Positions 43,532 to 54,067 of a DNA stretch of 64,000 nucleotides are shown here, one piece after another (the stretch's first letter is position 1; each line of letters begins with the position of its first letter). Below the pieces are notes generated by a model. That model was not told the DNA's origin and ran no database searches. It was given only the letters and a program-made list of their open reading frames with translations. Both the position numbers and the translations under genes were made by a program. Origin of the DNA: Marivirga salinae (lineage in GTDB: Bacteria; Bacteroidota; Bacteroidia; Cytophagales; Cyclobacteriaceae); the NCBI RefSeq assembly GCF_030503855.1, contig NZ_CP129971.1, positions 7,501-71,500 on the forward strand, read 5' to 3'.

Positions 43532-46500
43532 ATGAAAAAGTCATTATTCATTGCCTGCTTATTATTCATGTCTTTGGTCTGTAATAATTCAGCCTTTGCA
43601 CAAACACCTACTATCACAAGTATTTCTCCAAGCAGTGCCGCTTTAGGGACAAATATCACCATTATAGGTGCAGGTTTTAATGCTTCAGGACCCAACGACA
43701 TTTTCTTTGGCTCTGTGAAGGTGACTGCCAACGCTAATGCTGCGGGTACAGAGGTAGTCGTAAAAGTTCCTGCTGGTGCCTCATCGGTTACACCACTAGT
43801 AGTGCGTAACAATGCTACAACGCTGCAGACTAGTTCCCTGAAATCAACAACACCTTACTTTACCATAACTCATACTCCTGCTTTACCAATAACAACGGCT
43901 AGTTTCACCGAAACAAGGTATGATGTTGGAGGATTTCTTTCAGTAGTAGCCAGTGGAGATTTTGACAATGATGGATATGTGGATATGGCTACAGGCTCTG
44001 GGACATCCGTGGTAAATATATATCTTAATAATGGACTTGGAGGCTTCTCATTTACCACAGCATTACCCCTAACTGGTGCTAGTGGTGCAGGGGGGATATC
44101 AGTAGGAGATATGGATGGAGATGGAAACTTAGATCTTGTTGTTGCTAAATCTGGTACGGGTAACCTAGATCTTTTTAAAGGAAATGGAGATGGCTCTTTT
44201 TCAGTTTTGTCGAGCATAGCTGGTGTCACTGGTGGAACTGGCGGAATAATCATGGAAGACTTCAATAATGATGGTTACCTTGATTTAATAAGCAATTCTT
44301 ACAGTACCCTTTATGTACATATTGGAGATGGAAGTGGAACCTTCACAACCAGCGCCCCAAGAAGCCTTGCACCAGTAAGTAATCCAGGAGGGGGATTCCA
44401 ATCCGCTGATATTAATAAGGACGGCTACCTTGACTTGATCATACCCGGTGGAAATGGAACAAATTCAGTACTTGTATTACTTAATAACCAAGATGAAACA
44501 TTTGGTAGTACTTTACTATATCCAACTGGAAATAGTGCTTTCAGAGTTGCTGTGGGCGATTACAATGGAAATGGAAATGTAGATCTGGCAGTTTTAAGCT
44601 ATTTAAGCGAAAATATTACTGTTTTAGAAGGTGATGGAACTGGTGATTTTACTCCTTTCACAGGTAGCCCAATAAATGTGCCAGGTACAATTTTAGGGCT
44701 ATCACAAGGGGACTTTGATGGTGATGGCATAATTGATTTAGCCATTGGTGGAAATACAACAAACTCAGTACCATTGCTAAAAGGGGATGGTCTTGGAGGC
44801 TTCGCTTCTTTTCCAACTTTTCCATACAGCGTGCCATCTGGTCAACCCAAAAGTATATTATCTAGTGACTTTAATAATGATGGAGTAGCAGACATTTCAT
44901 TTTCTGGTACCAATGGATTCCATGTCATGCTTTCTCCACCAAGCTTTAGAACTACTTGGATTACAACAGATAGTGAAATTACCATTCCTACTCAAGGCAC
45001 AGGCTATAATTATGATGTGTTTTGGAACAACCTCACTAATCCAGGAGTGGGAGATGGCCTCATTACTGGACAAACTGGCAATTACACCATTACAGGCTTA
45101 GCAAACGGTGATACCTACCAAGTGCGTATTAGAGGTGATTTTCCACGAATTTATTTTAATAATGGCACGGAAAAAGATAAAATAAGAACTATCGAAGAAT
45201 GGGGAAGCATTGTTTGGGGCCCGATCCTTACTGACTCTTTTTATGGCTGCAGCAACTTGATCAGCAATGCAACAGATACGCCTGACCTATCAAGTGTTAC
45301 GAATATGACCACCTTCTTTAGAAATGCCACTTCTTTTAATAGTGATATTAGCCAATGGGATTTATCTAATGTCAATTTCATGAGTGGGATGTTTAGTGGA
45401 GCTTCAGCTTTCAACAACGGTGGACAACCCCTGACTTGGGGAAGTAGGGTAAGCAATATAGTAACGATGAGTGGTGTTTTTGAAAATGCGACCACTTTCA
45501 ACCAAAATATAAATGATTGGGATGTGAGTAGCGTCCAGAATATGTCCCAAATGTTTCTTGCTGCCTCCAATTTTAATAATGCAAATCAGCCTCTGATATG
45601 GACAACCAATGGTGGAACAGTAAATGTTAATAACATGATCAACATGTTCTTAAATGCTTCTAATTTCAACCAAGACATAGGATCTTGGGATGTGAGCAGC
45701 GTTCAGAATATGAATGGTATGCTGACTGGTTCAGGTTTAAGCTCAGTGAATTATGAAGCAACCTTGGAAGGTTGGAGTAGTCAGACTCTTCAAACAAGTG
45801 TGCAACTTGATGCTATTGGAAAAATTTATTGTTCTCCCTCTGCTATTACAGCGCGAGCCAATATAATTTCTACTTATGGCTGGACAATAAATGATGGTGG
45901 CGTCTGCGAACCAACAAGCCAAGCAAATACTATTGTAGCCTCAAACATAGGCGCATTGAAAGCAGATATCAGTTGGACTAATGGAAATGGAACTAGCCGG
46001 ATCGTAGTAGCTAGGGAAGGGAGTGCTGTCACAACCAATCCATCTGATCTAACTACTTACGCTGCCAATGCAAATTTTGGTAGTGGAACCGAACTAGGAT
46101 CAGGCAATTATGTCGTATATAATGGAATTGGCAATAACTTCACCGTAAACAACTTAAATCCTGGGTCTGTATATCATTTTAGAGTATATGAATATAATGG
46201 CACAGCAAGTGACGAAAATTACAATTTATCCACTGGCACGGTTAATCCTGCAGCAGCAAGTACTCTAATTCTTCCGGAAATTACTGACATTTCACCACAA
46301 AGTGCTCCTATAGGAACACTAATCACAATATCTGGTTCCGGTTTTAACCCCTCAGGCCCAAATGATATTTTCTTTGGCCCTTTGTTAGTCACAGCCAATG
46401 CTAATGCTGCCGGTACCGAGGTACTGGTGAATATACCTGCCGGAGCTTCATCGGTTACCCCCGTGGTCGTGAGAAATAATGCCAACGGGCTGCAAGCAAG

Positions 46501-49500
46501 TTCTATCAGTTCAAGCACTCCCTTATTTAATATAACAGTAGCCGGCGGACTTCCGGTAACTACTACTAGATACAGAACCACTGAATATGCTACAACTTTT
46601 CAATCATACGCAATTGCAACGGGAGATTTTGACAATGATGGCGATGTAGATATCATCACCGCTGACAGAACAAATTTCAATGACATCATTCAGCTTCAGG
46701 TGAACGATGGAAATGGAGTGTTTACAAATGGAACAAGTATCCCCTTAATTGAGGGCAGCGTTATGAATCTGCAAGTGGGCGATTTAGATGGAGACGGTAA
46801 TTTAGATATTGCAGCAGGAAAGACCACCACCAGCCCTCTTGAACTTTTCAAGGGCAATGGAGATGGTACCTTTACCGCATTCCCTTCACAGCCCTTCTTT
46901 TCTACTGTAACCAGTGGCGGAACAGGTCTTGCCATAGCCGATATGAACAAAGACGGCAATATGGATATTATTACTGCCAATGCTTTGGATGCAGTTTCCG
47001 TACTGTTAGGAGATGGAGCAGGTAATTTCGCTCATGCCTCTTATTCTCCTTTTGTTCCTTCCGGATTAGGCAATCATACTGATTTAAAGGTAGCCAATTT
47101 CAATAATGATGGTTTTCTGGATATTGTCCTACTTGATGATCAAAATGAACAGGCCCATATCTTGCTATTTAATAGCGTCACAGAACTATTTGATACACCT
47201 ATTTCCTTTACAACAGCAGTAAACCCTTTCAGAGTAGTTGTTGGTAATTTTGATAGCGATGCCAATGTTGACTTAGCCATTCTAAATATTGCTACTCCTG
47301 TAGTTGAAATCTATTCCGGCGATGGAGCGGGTAATTTTTCAGCTTCAGGAAGTCCTGTCTCAATTGACACTACCCCTTTGGGCATGGTTTCAGGAGATTT
47401 TGATGGGGACGGTATTACAGATCTTCTGCTAGGAGGTGGCACCAGGACAACTTTTCCCTTACTGCAGGGAAATGGAACCGGAGGAGTAAGTTCTTTCAGC
47501 ACATTTCCAATGAACGTTTCTCCAAGTCAACCTTATGGAGTAATTTCAGCTGATTTTAATAATGATGGTTATGCTGATCTGGCAGGAGCAAATCGAACTA
47601 GTAATTCCTTTACAGTTTCACTCTACATCAAGCCGGTAATCACTTCCTTTGCCCCCACTTATGCTGACATAGGTGAAACGATTACGATTATAGGAGAGGA
47701 TTTTACGGGTGTCACTGCCGTTAATATTGGTGGAACTCCTGCTGAATCATTTACTTTTGTTTCTGACACTGAAATAACTGCAGCGGTAGCTGCCGGATCA
47801 TCCTCTGGCGCAGTTGAAGTCACTACTCCGGATGGAACTGCCATTTTAGACGGTTTTATGCTTAATCCATTCGTAACCACTTGGGTTACTGATAATGGGG
47901 GTATAATTATCCCTACTACGGGTGGTGGTTACAATTATGATGTGACTTGGTCCAATCTTACGAATCCGGGTACCGGTGAGGGTTCACTTTCCGGTCGAAC
48001 AGGAAATACTTCCATATTCGGACTGGCAATCGGAGATGAATATGAGGTGAGAATTTCAGGAGTTTTTCCCAGGATTAATTTCCAGAGCAGTACTTTTCAA
48101 AATCAGGGAAAAATTAGAAGCAATGAGCAATGGGGAAACAATCCCTGGACCAGCATGGAAGGAGCTTTCTCCAGTTGTCGGAATATGGTCATAAATGCCC
48201 CTGATTCACCAGACTTGTCTAGTGTCACCAACTTGAGTAGCATGTTTGTAGGTGTTCGTGATGAGAATGCATTTACCAATACTGACCTGACTGTTTGGGA
48301 CGTAAGCACCATAACTGATATGAGTTATATGTTCAATTTTGCCTGGTACTTTAATCAGAACATCAATAACTGGAATGTGAGTAATGTAACCAATATGGCT
48401 TTTATGTTTGGCGGAACTTACTATTATAATCAACCATTAAATGATTGGGATGTAAGCAATGTGATTAATATGGAGCTCATGTTCTTTGAACTCTTGCTCT
48501 TTAACCAACCGCTCGACCAATGGGATGTGAGTAATGTACAGTTCATGAACGGAATGTTTTCCTATACCTCAGTATTTAATCAACCATTAGAAAGCTGGGA
48601 CGTGAGCTCTGTCACTAATATGCAAGAAATGTTTGGTGGCGCAGAAGCATTTAATCAGCCTTTAAACGGTTGGGATGTAAGCTCTGTAACCAATATGAGC
48701 TTGATGTTCGAATATAACGATGGTTTAGGCTATAATCAGCCATTAGATAATTGGGATGTAAGTAATGTTACTGAGATGTGGCGTATGTTCACTTTCAATC
48801 CTAATTTTAACCAAGACATCAGTGGCTGGGACGTAAGCAACGTAACCGATATGTGGCAAATGTTTCGACAGGCTACCGCTTTCAATCAGAACCTAGGCAC
48901 TTGGGATGTTGGCAATGTCACTGATATGGGTAGTATGCTAGACAACTCCGGATTATCTGCTGCAAATTATGATGCAACATTGATAGGTTGGTCAAATTTA
49001 CCCAGCTTACAATCTAGCATAAGCTTGGGTGCATTAAACCTTAATTATTGTACTGCGAGTACTGAAAGACAGATTTTGACCAACGCACCTAATAATTGGA
49101 CCATTACCGGAGATAATGAGGCTTGTGATACACCCTCGGAGGCCACTGATATTATCTTTTCAAATACTGGATTAAACCAAACAGAGGTGAGCTGGACGAA
49201 CGGAGATGGCAGCAATAGAATAGTAATTGCTAAAGCGGGCTCGATGGTAGATGCCACTCCTGTTGACTTAAATACTTATGCAGCGAATGCCTCTTTTGGG
49301 ACCGCAGGTACCGAAATTGGTATAGCTAACTTCGTGGTATATAAAGGAAATGGCAATAATGTCATCGTTACAAACTTAAATCAAGGAGAAACCTATCATT
49401 TTCAAGTATTTGAATACAATGGACCTTCGGGACTGGAAGCTTACAATACAGACCCTGCTGCCAGCGGCAACCCTGCTTCTGTAACCACTTTCCTTCCTCC

Positions 49501-51976
49501 TTCTTTTACTTCTTTTTCTCCGCCATCTGCTGCTGAAGGTGAAATTGTTACGCTTATGGGTGATAACTTTACAGGAGCTACTTCAGTCATCTTTGGAGGG
49601 ACCCCGGCTACATTTACGGTGGTTTCCGATTCGGAAATAACTGCTACTGTTGGTTTAGGTTCATCCGGTAACGTGGAAGTATCTACTCCGGGTGGCACTG
49701 TAAATCTATCAGGCTTCACTTTTATCCCTGCCCCTGTTATTAGTTCCTTTACCCCTGTTTCAGCGGCTGCAGGTGAAACGGTAATTATTCAAGGAACCAA
49801 CTTAACTAACGCAAGCGCTATCGTGATTGCTGGCGTAAATGTAACTAATTTCGCAGTAAATACTGATAGTCAGATAGCGGCAGAAGTTCCAGCCGGAGGA
49901 TCAACATCTGGCATCTCAGTAACGACTCCTGGTGGTACCGTTTCTAGTACTGGCTTCAATTATGTAGCTACGCCTGAGATAGACATTTTCGAGGGTGCTT
50001 CTAATTTGGCTACAAATGCCACCTTAAATTTTGAAGACATTCTAGAAGGTACTAGTAGCTCTAAAATCTTAACGATTGATAATCCGGGGGTTGATGACTT
50101 ATTGATTTCTGATATTCAATTGACTGATGGCACTGCTTTTACAATATATGGAATAACATTGCCTACCACCATCGCAGCAGGAACTTCAGCTGATTTTACC
50201 CTTACATTCTCCAGTGCAGTAGTGCAAAGCTGGAATGATGTGGTCTCCATCAGCAGTAATGACAGTGATGAAAATCCTTTTAATCTGAATTTAGAAGGAA
50301 CCATCATTCCAACACCAGTTCCCGAAATTGAGGTGAGCAATGCTTCTGTAAATTTAGCTTCTAATGATGTGATTAGTTTTTCTGAGCTCTTTCAAAATGA
50401 CGCTTCTGATCAAGTGATCACTATCACTAATTCTGGAACAGCTGACTTAGTAGTCTCTGCTATTGAATTGACCACTGGCACTGCTTTTACGGTATCCGGA
50501 ATAACATTGCCTGCCACGATCGTAGCTGGAACTTCAGCAGATTTTACCCTGACATTTTCCAGTTCAGTAGTGCAAGGTTGGAATGATGTACTCTCCATCA
50601 GCAGTAATGACAGCAATGAAAATCCTTTCATTTTGAATTTAGAAGGAACAGTGATCCCAACACCTGTTCCGGAAATTGAAGTGAGCAATGCTTCTGTAAG
50701 TTTAGCTTCTAATGATGTCATTAGTTTTGCTGACCTGGTTCAAAATGAATCTTCTGATCAAGTGATCACTATCACTAATTCTGGAACAGCTGACCTAGTA
50801 GTCTCTGCTATTGAATTGACCAATGGAACTGCTTTTGCGATATCTGGAATAGCATTGCCTGTCACAATCGCAGCAGGAACTTCAACAGATTTTACCCTGA
50901 CATTTTCTAGTGCAGTAGTGCAAAGCTGGAATGATGTGCTCTCTATCAGCAGTAATGACAGCGATGAAGATCCTTTTATTTTGAATGTAACGGGAACTAT
51001 AATTCCACTCCCAACTCCTCAAATAGAGGTAAGACAGCAGTCTGAACTAATTAATGGAGTAGTACAGTTTGGTACTGTCGATGAAAATAGTGATGCAAGC
51101 TTGACCTTTGAAATTCTCAACTTAGGAACTGCACCTCTTGCCATAAATGCCATAAAAAGCAGCTCTGATAAATTCTCAAGCTCTGGCATTAATTTACCAG
51201 TAAGCATAATCGCAGATGAGTCAGCATCTTTCGACTTAATCTTATCGACCAGTCAGGTGGGAAATTTCGAATCAACCATTTCCATTAGTTCCAATGACCC
51301 GAATCAAGAGGTTTTCTCTTTCAATGTTAGAGCCATTGTTTCAGGGGGTAGAGCTGTAATCATTATCACTAACCCTGATAACTCCACAGATCGAATAGTA
51401 ATCTCTGATGAGGATGTAGATTTAGGGCAAACAAACTTCAATCTAAACATTGTAAGGCTTTTTGGGATAGAGAACCTGAGTGATACAGAAGAGCTCATTA
51501 TTGAAGATATCACCACCAACAATCCACTTTTTACTATTTCTGAGATACCAAAACTCATTCAACCAGGGGAAGTGGAACAGTTCTCTCTGACTCTTAACTC
51601 CAAGAAAGTAGGTTTAAATAGAACTACCATAACTGTTACTAGCAGTATTAATGACTTCTCTTTCAATGTGATTGCTGAGGTGATAAGCGAAGAAGAGCCA
51701 CAGCTAGTTACCTATAATTTAGTTACGCCAAATGGGGACGGAAAACATGATTTTCTTTTCATTGAAAATATTAATCTATACCCAAATAATAATGTCAGCA
51801 TTTTCAACAGACTGGGCAACAAGGTTTTTGAGATCAGTAATTACGATAATACGACTCAGATTTTTGAAGGAATTTCAAGCAACGGCCAAGAGCTGATTAC
51901 CGGTAACTACTATTATGTGATTGACAAAGGCGATGGCAGCCAAAGGATTAGTGGATTTTTACTTATTAAAAGATAA
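43532..51976 (+). CDS. Giant T9SS-exported surface protein: FG-GAP, BspA/DUF285, IPT and ASH repeats, CHU_C terminus
   Basis: A 2814-residue protein. Signal peptide to about 24 (NNSAFAQ). Then IPT (25-115), FG-GAP/VCBS calcium-binding repeats (120-470, for example SGDFDNDGYVDMATG), a BspA/DUF285 array (475-760), an Fn3-like region (800-900), IPT and a second FG-GAP block (905-1365), IPT (1367-1445), a second BspA array of about nine units (1500-1830), Fn3-like (1860-1980), two IPT (1985-2145), several ASH/choice-of-anchor D units (2150-2710), and a type B CHU_C sorting domain (LVTPNGDGKHDFLFIENI) at the end. It is the larger sister of the 37353 protein and is followed by its own sprF. Confidence 0.93.
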   Translation: MKKSLFIACLLFMSLVCNNSAFAQTPTITSISPSSAALGTNITIIGAGFNASGPNDIFFGSVKVTANANAAGTEVVVKVPAGASSVTPLVVRNNATTLQTSSLKSTTPYFTITHTPALPITTASFTETRYDVGGFLSVVASGDFDNDGYVDMATGSGTSVVNIYLNNGLGGFSFTTALPLTGASGAGGISVGDMDGDGNLDLVVAKSGTGNLDLFKGNGDGSFSVLSSIAGVTGGTGGIIMEDFNNDGYLDLISNSYSTLYVHIGDGSGTFTTSAPRSLAPVSNPGGGFQSADINKDGYLDLIIPGGNGTNSVLVLLNNQDETFGSTLLYPTGNSAFRVAVGDYNGNGNVDLAVLSYLSENITVLEGDGTGDFTPFTGSPINVPGTILGLSQGDFDGDGIIDLAIGGNTTNSVPLLKGDGLGGFASFPTFPYSVPSGQPKSILSSDFNNDGVADISFSGTNGFHVMLSPPSFRTTWITTDSEITIPTQGTGYNYDVFWNNLTNPGVGDGLITGQTGNYTITGLANGDTYQVRIRGDFPRIYFNNGTEKDKIRTIEEWGSIVWGPILTDSFYGCSNLISNATDTPDLSSVTNMTTFFRNATSFNSDISQWDLSNVNFMSGMFSGASAFNNGGQPLTWGSRVSNIVTMSGVFENATTFNQNINDWDVSSVQNMSQMFLAASNFNNANQPLIWTTNGGTVNVNNMINMFLNASNFNQDIGSWDVSSVQNMNGMLTGSGLSSVNYEATLEGWSSQTLQTSVQLDAIGKIYCSPSAITARANIISTYGWTINDGGVCEPTSQANTIVASNIGALKADISWTNGNGTSRIVVAREGSAVTTNPSDLTTYAANANFGSGTELGSGNYVVYNGIGNNFTVNNLNPGSVYHFRVYEYNGTASDENYNLSTGTVNPAAASTLILPEITDISPQSAPIGTLITISGSGFNPSGPNDIFFGPLLVTANANAAGTEVLVNIPAGASSVTPVVVRNNANGLQASSISSSTPLFNITVAGGLPVTTTRYRTTEYATTFQSYAIATGDFDNDGDVDIITADRTNFNDIIQLQVNDGNGVFTNGTSIPLIEGSVMNLQVGDLDGDGNLDIAAGKTTTSPLELFKGNGDGTFTAFPSQPFFSTVTSGGTGLAIADMNKDGNMDIITANALDAVSVLLGDGAGNFAHASYSPFVPSGLGNHTDLKVANFNNDGFLDIVLLDDQNEQAHILLFNSVTELFDTPISFTTAVNPFRVVVGNFDSDANVDLAILNIATPVVEIYSGDGAGNFSASGSPVSIDTTPLGMVSGDFDGDGITDLLLGGGTRTTFPLLQGNGTGGVSSFSTFPMNVSPSQPYGVISADFNNDGYADLAGANRTSNSFTVSLYIKPVITSFAPTYADIGETITIIGEDFTGVTAVNIGGTPAESFTFVSDTEITAAVAAGSSSGAVEVTTPDGTAILDGFMLNPFVTTWVTDNGGIIIPTTGGGYNYDVTWSNLTNPGTGEGSLSGRTGNTSIFGLAIGDEYEVRISGVFPRINFQSSTFQNQGKIRSNEQWGNNPWTSMEGAFSSCRNMVINAPDSPDLSSVTNLSSMFVGVRDENAFTNTDLTVWDVSTITDMSYMFNFAWYFNQNINNWNVSNVTNMAFMFGGTYYYNQPLNDWDVSNVINMELMFFELLLFNQPLDQWDVSNVQFMNGMFSYTSVFNQPLESWDVSSVTNMQEMFGGAEAFNQPLNGWDVSSVTNMSLMFEYNDGLGYNQPLDNWDVSNVTEMWRMFTFNPNFNQDISGWDVSNVTDMWQMFRQATAFNQNLGTWDVGNVTDMGSMLDNSGLSAANYDATLIGWSNLPSLQSSISLGALNLNYCTASTERQILTNAPNNWTITGDNEACDTPSEATDIIFSNTGLNQTEVSWTNGDGSNRIVIAKAGSMVDATPVDLNTYAANASFGTAGTEIGIANFVVYKGNGNNVIVTNLNQGETYHFQVFEYNGPSGLEAYNTDPAASGNPASVTTFLPPSFTSFSPPSAAEGEIVTLMGDNFTGATSVIFGGTPATFTVVSDSEITATVGLGSSGNVEVSTPGGTVNLSGFTFIPAPVISSFTPVSAAAGETVIIQGTNLTNASAIVIAGVNVTNFAVNTDSQIAAEVPAGGSTSGISVTTPGGTVSSTGFNYVATPEIDIFEGASNLATNATLNFEDILEGTSSSKILTIDNPGVDDLLISDIQLTDGTAFTIYGITLPTTIAAGTSADFTLTFSSAVVQSWNDVVSISSNDSDENPFNLNLEGTIIPTPVPEIEVSNASVNLASNDVISFSELFQNDASDQVITITNSGTADLVVSAIELTTGTAFTVSGITLPATIVAGTSADFTLTFSSSVVQGWNDVLSISSNDSNENPFILNLEGTVIPTPVPEIEVSNASVSLASNDVISFADLVQNESSDQVITITNSGTADLVVSAIELTNGTAFAISGIALPVTIAAGTSTDFTLTFSSAVVQSWNDVLSISSNDSDEDPFILNVTGTIIPLPTPQIEVRQQSELINGVVQFGTVDENSDASLTFEILNLGTAPLAINAIKSSSDKFSSSGINLPVSIIADESASFDLILSTSQVGNFESTISISSNDPNQEVFSFNVRAIVSGGRAVIIITNPDNSTDRIVISDEDVDLGQTNFNLNIVRLFGIENLSDTEELIIEDITTNNPLFTISEIPKLIQPGEVEQFSLTLNSKKVGLNRTTITVTSSINDFSFNVIAEVISEEEPQLVTYNLVTPNGDGKHDFLFIENINLYPNNNVSIFNRLGNKVFEISNYDNTTQIFEGISSNGQELITGNYYYVIDKGDGSQRISGFLLIKR
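49990..51005 (+). repeat. Tandem 348-bp repeats encoding ASH-like domains
   Basis: Near-identical units, for example those beginning CCAGTTCCCGAAATTGAGG at 50315 and CCTGTTCCGGAAATTGAAG at 50663, lie exactly 348 bp (116 codons) apart. A more diverged unit precedes them. High identity across silent sites suggests recent duplication. Confidence 0.85.
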
Positions 51977-51981
51977 TTGAG

Positions 51982-52899
51982 ATGAAAAAGATTTATAAAA
52001 TAGTATTGTTTTTTGTAGCCCTTGCTCCGCTTGGTCTTAAGGCGCAACTTGACCCCCTCTACAACCAATACTTTTTTAATCAGGCGATGATCAATCCTGC
52101 CTACACTGGCGTGAATGATATTTTCAATGCTACGGCCATTAGTAGAACACAATGGCTGGGAATTGATGGGGCACCTACTACCAACACCTTAAATGTAACC
52201 TCCTCTGCCTTTAAAAATAAAGTGGGGCTTGGGGCTAATATTATCTATGACACTTACGGCATCAATAATAATACGGAATTCAATCTAGCCTATTCCTATA
52301 AAATTGCTACTTCGCTTGGTCATGTGTTCTCCATGGGTTTACAGGCCGGGATTGTCAACTATAATTATAATTACGACCGACTCACTTTACAATATGTAGA
52401 TGATGTGGCACTCTTAAATCCAGAGCAAAATGTAACCAAAGAGAACTTTGGAGTAGGATTCTGGTATATGAGCAAGGATTACTACATCGGATTATCAGTC
52501 CCCAGAATGTTTGATATCAAGGTAAATGATGGAGGCACAGAAAGCACCCGATATAGAAGGCACTATTACCTAAGCGCTGGTTATGTTTTTGACCAACTTT
52601 TTTCCATCAAGTTTAAGCCTTCTATGATGTTAATGTACATTGACCAAGACAATTATGCACTTGATCTAAATGCTTCAGTTTTATTGAATGAGATTATCTG
52701 GCTGGGCACTTCTCTACGGAATTTTGGAACTGTAGGATTGAACACACAAATGAAAGTAGGGGAAACGCTAAAACTAGGCTATGCATTTGAAATGCCACTC
52801 AACAACACTGCTCTGATCGGCTTTGGTACTCATTCCCTAATGGTATCTCTAGACTTCGCGTTGTTTGACAGACAAGGATTGGGAAGAAGATTTTTCTAA
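51982..52899 (+). CDS. PorP/SprF-family type IX secretion outer-membrane protein (copy 2)
   Basis: A 305-residue beta-barrel protein, signal peptide ending LGLKAQ, then DPLYNQYFFNQAMINPAYTG, ending GRRFF. It has the same length as the copy at 42080 and differs mainly by conservative changes. The 5-bp spacing after the adhesin stop is also conserved. So the adhesin plus sprF unit was duplicated as a module. It should serve the 2814-residue adhesin. Confidence 0.94.
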   Translation: MKKIYKIVLFFVALAPLGLKAQLDPLYNQYFFNQAMINPAYTGVNDIFNATAISRTQWLGIDGAPTTNTLNVTSSAFKNKVGLGANIIYDTYGINNNTEFNLAYSYKIATSLGHVFSMGLQAGIVNYNYNYDRLTLQYVDDVALLNPEQNVTKENFGVGFWYMSKDYYIGLSVPRMFDIKVNDGGTESTRYRRHYYLSAGYVFDQLFSIKFKPSMMLMYIDQDNYALDLNASVLLNEIIWLGTSLRNFGTVGLNTQMKVGETLKLGYAFEMPLNNTALIGFGTHSLMVSLDFALFDRQGLGRRFF

Positions 52900-52903
52900 A
52901 AAA

Positions 52904-52936
52904 AAGAGGCTGTAAATTAATAATCTACAGCCTCTT
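52904..52936. terminator. Bidirectional terminator between sprF and sod
   Basis: AAGAGGCTGTA / TACAGCCTCTT, an 11-bp perfect stem with an 11-nt loop, preceded by a run of As. It lies just after the sprF stop and 22 bp from the convergent sod stop. Confidence 0.85.
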
Positions 52937-52957
52937 CATTAATAATTTATTTAAGGA

Positions 52958-53563
52958 TTATTTCCCTGCTTCATATCTTTTAGATACTTCATCCCAATTA
53001 ATTACATTAAAAAATGCAGAAATGTAATCCGGACGTCTGTTTTGATAGTTTAGATAATAAGCGTGTTCCCAAACATCAAGCCCTAAAATTGGAGTTCCTC
53101 CACATCCTACACCTGGCATGATCGGGTTATCTTGGTTTGCAGAAGAACAAACTTCTACTTTCCCGCCTGAATGAACACATAACCATGCCCATCCTGAACC
53201 GAAACGTGTAGCGGCAGCATTCGAAAACTCTTCTTTAAATTTATCAAAAGAACCATAAGCTGCATTTATTGCGTCAGCTAAAGCTCCTGAAGGCTCACCG
53301 CCTCCATCTGGGCTCATTACAGTCCAAAATAATGAGTGGTTATAATGACCGCCTCCGTTATTTCTAACTGCTTTGTTATCACTATTATTTTTAAGCAACT
53401 CTTCTAAAGACTTGCCCTCCATATCTGTTCCTTCAACAGCGCCATTTAATTTAGTAACATATCCGTTGTGATGCTTTCCATGGTGAATTTCCATAGTTTT
53501 TGCATCTATATGTGGTTCTAAAGCATCTTTTGCATATGGTAATGCTGGTAATTCAAAAGCCAT
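52958..53563 (-). CDS. Superoxide dismutase (Fe/Mn family)
   Basis: A 201-residue enzyme that converts superoxide to peroxide and oxygen. The metal ligands are visible: His in [13 protein letters not shown], His in NHSLFW, and Asp plus His in LDVWEHAYY. The C-terminal [19 protein letters not shown] is typical. No signal peptide, so cytoplasmic. Whether it uses Fe or Mn cannot be decided by eye. Three extra cysteines in the middle (LCVHS, VCSS, GVGCGG) are a little unusual. Confidence 0.96.
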   Translation of the reverse strand: MAFELPALPYAKDALEPHIDAKTMEIHHGKHHNGYVTKLNGAVEGTDMEGKSLEELLKNNSDNKAVRNNGGGHYNHSLFWTVMSPDGGGEPSGALADAINAAYGSFDKFKEEFSNAAATRFGSGWAWLCVHSGGKVEVCSSANQDNPIMPGVGCGGTPILGLDVWEHAYYLNYQNRRPDYISAFFNVINWDEVSKRYEAGK

Positions 53564-53601
53564 AATATTTATAAATTATAGGTTAAACATTAATTAAAAA
53601 T

Positions 53602-54060
53602 TCAATTCTTTTTATTTCTCATTTTAGCAAAAAAATCATCTATCAATTTTTTACTTTCCGTTGCCATCAATCCACTTTTAACTTTCGTTTTTGGATGAAT
53701 CATATTTGGATTTATTTTTGTAAATCCTCTCTTTTCATCGGCTAATGCAAAAACTATCTGATCAATTTGTGACCAGTTTAAAGCACCTGCACACATTCCG
53801 CAGGGTTCCAAACTAACATAAAGCGTACAATCCGTTAAGTATTTACCGCCCAAATGATTGGCAGCTGAAGTAATCGCCAACATTTCTGCATGAGCGGTTA
53901 CATCATTCAACTTTTCAGTTTGATTGTAGGCTTTTGCAATGATTTTTTTCTGACAAACAACAACAGCACCCACTGGAATTTCTCCTTCTTCATAGGCTAT
54001 TTCAGCTTGACGAAGTGCTTCCCGCATAAAGTGCTCGTCAGAATTAACGGTGAGTTCCAT
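53602..54060 (-). CDS. tadA: tRNA-specific adenosine deaminase
   Basis: A 152-residue zinc enzyme that converts A34 to inosine in tRNA-Arg(ACG). Zinc/catalytic motifs TAHAEMLAI (HAE) and SLEPCGMCAGAL (PCxxC) are present, with the family start EHFMREALRQAEIAYEEGEIPVGAV. A longer frame begins at a TTG and lacks support, so ATG 54060 was used. It lies 7 bp after a hypothetical gene in the same direction. Confidence 0.95.
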   Translation of the reverse strand: MELTVNSDEHFMREALRQAEIAYEEGEIPVGAVVVCQKKIIAKAYNQTEKLNDVTAHAEMLAITSAANHLGGKYLTDCTLYVSLEPCGMCAGALNWSQIDQIVFALADEKRGFTKINPNMIHPKTKVKSGLMATESKKLIDDFFAKMRNKKN

Positions 54061-54067
54061 TTTATGT

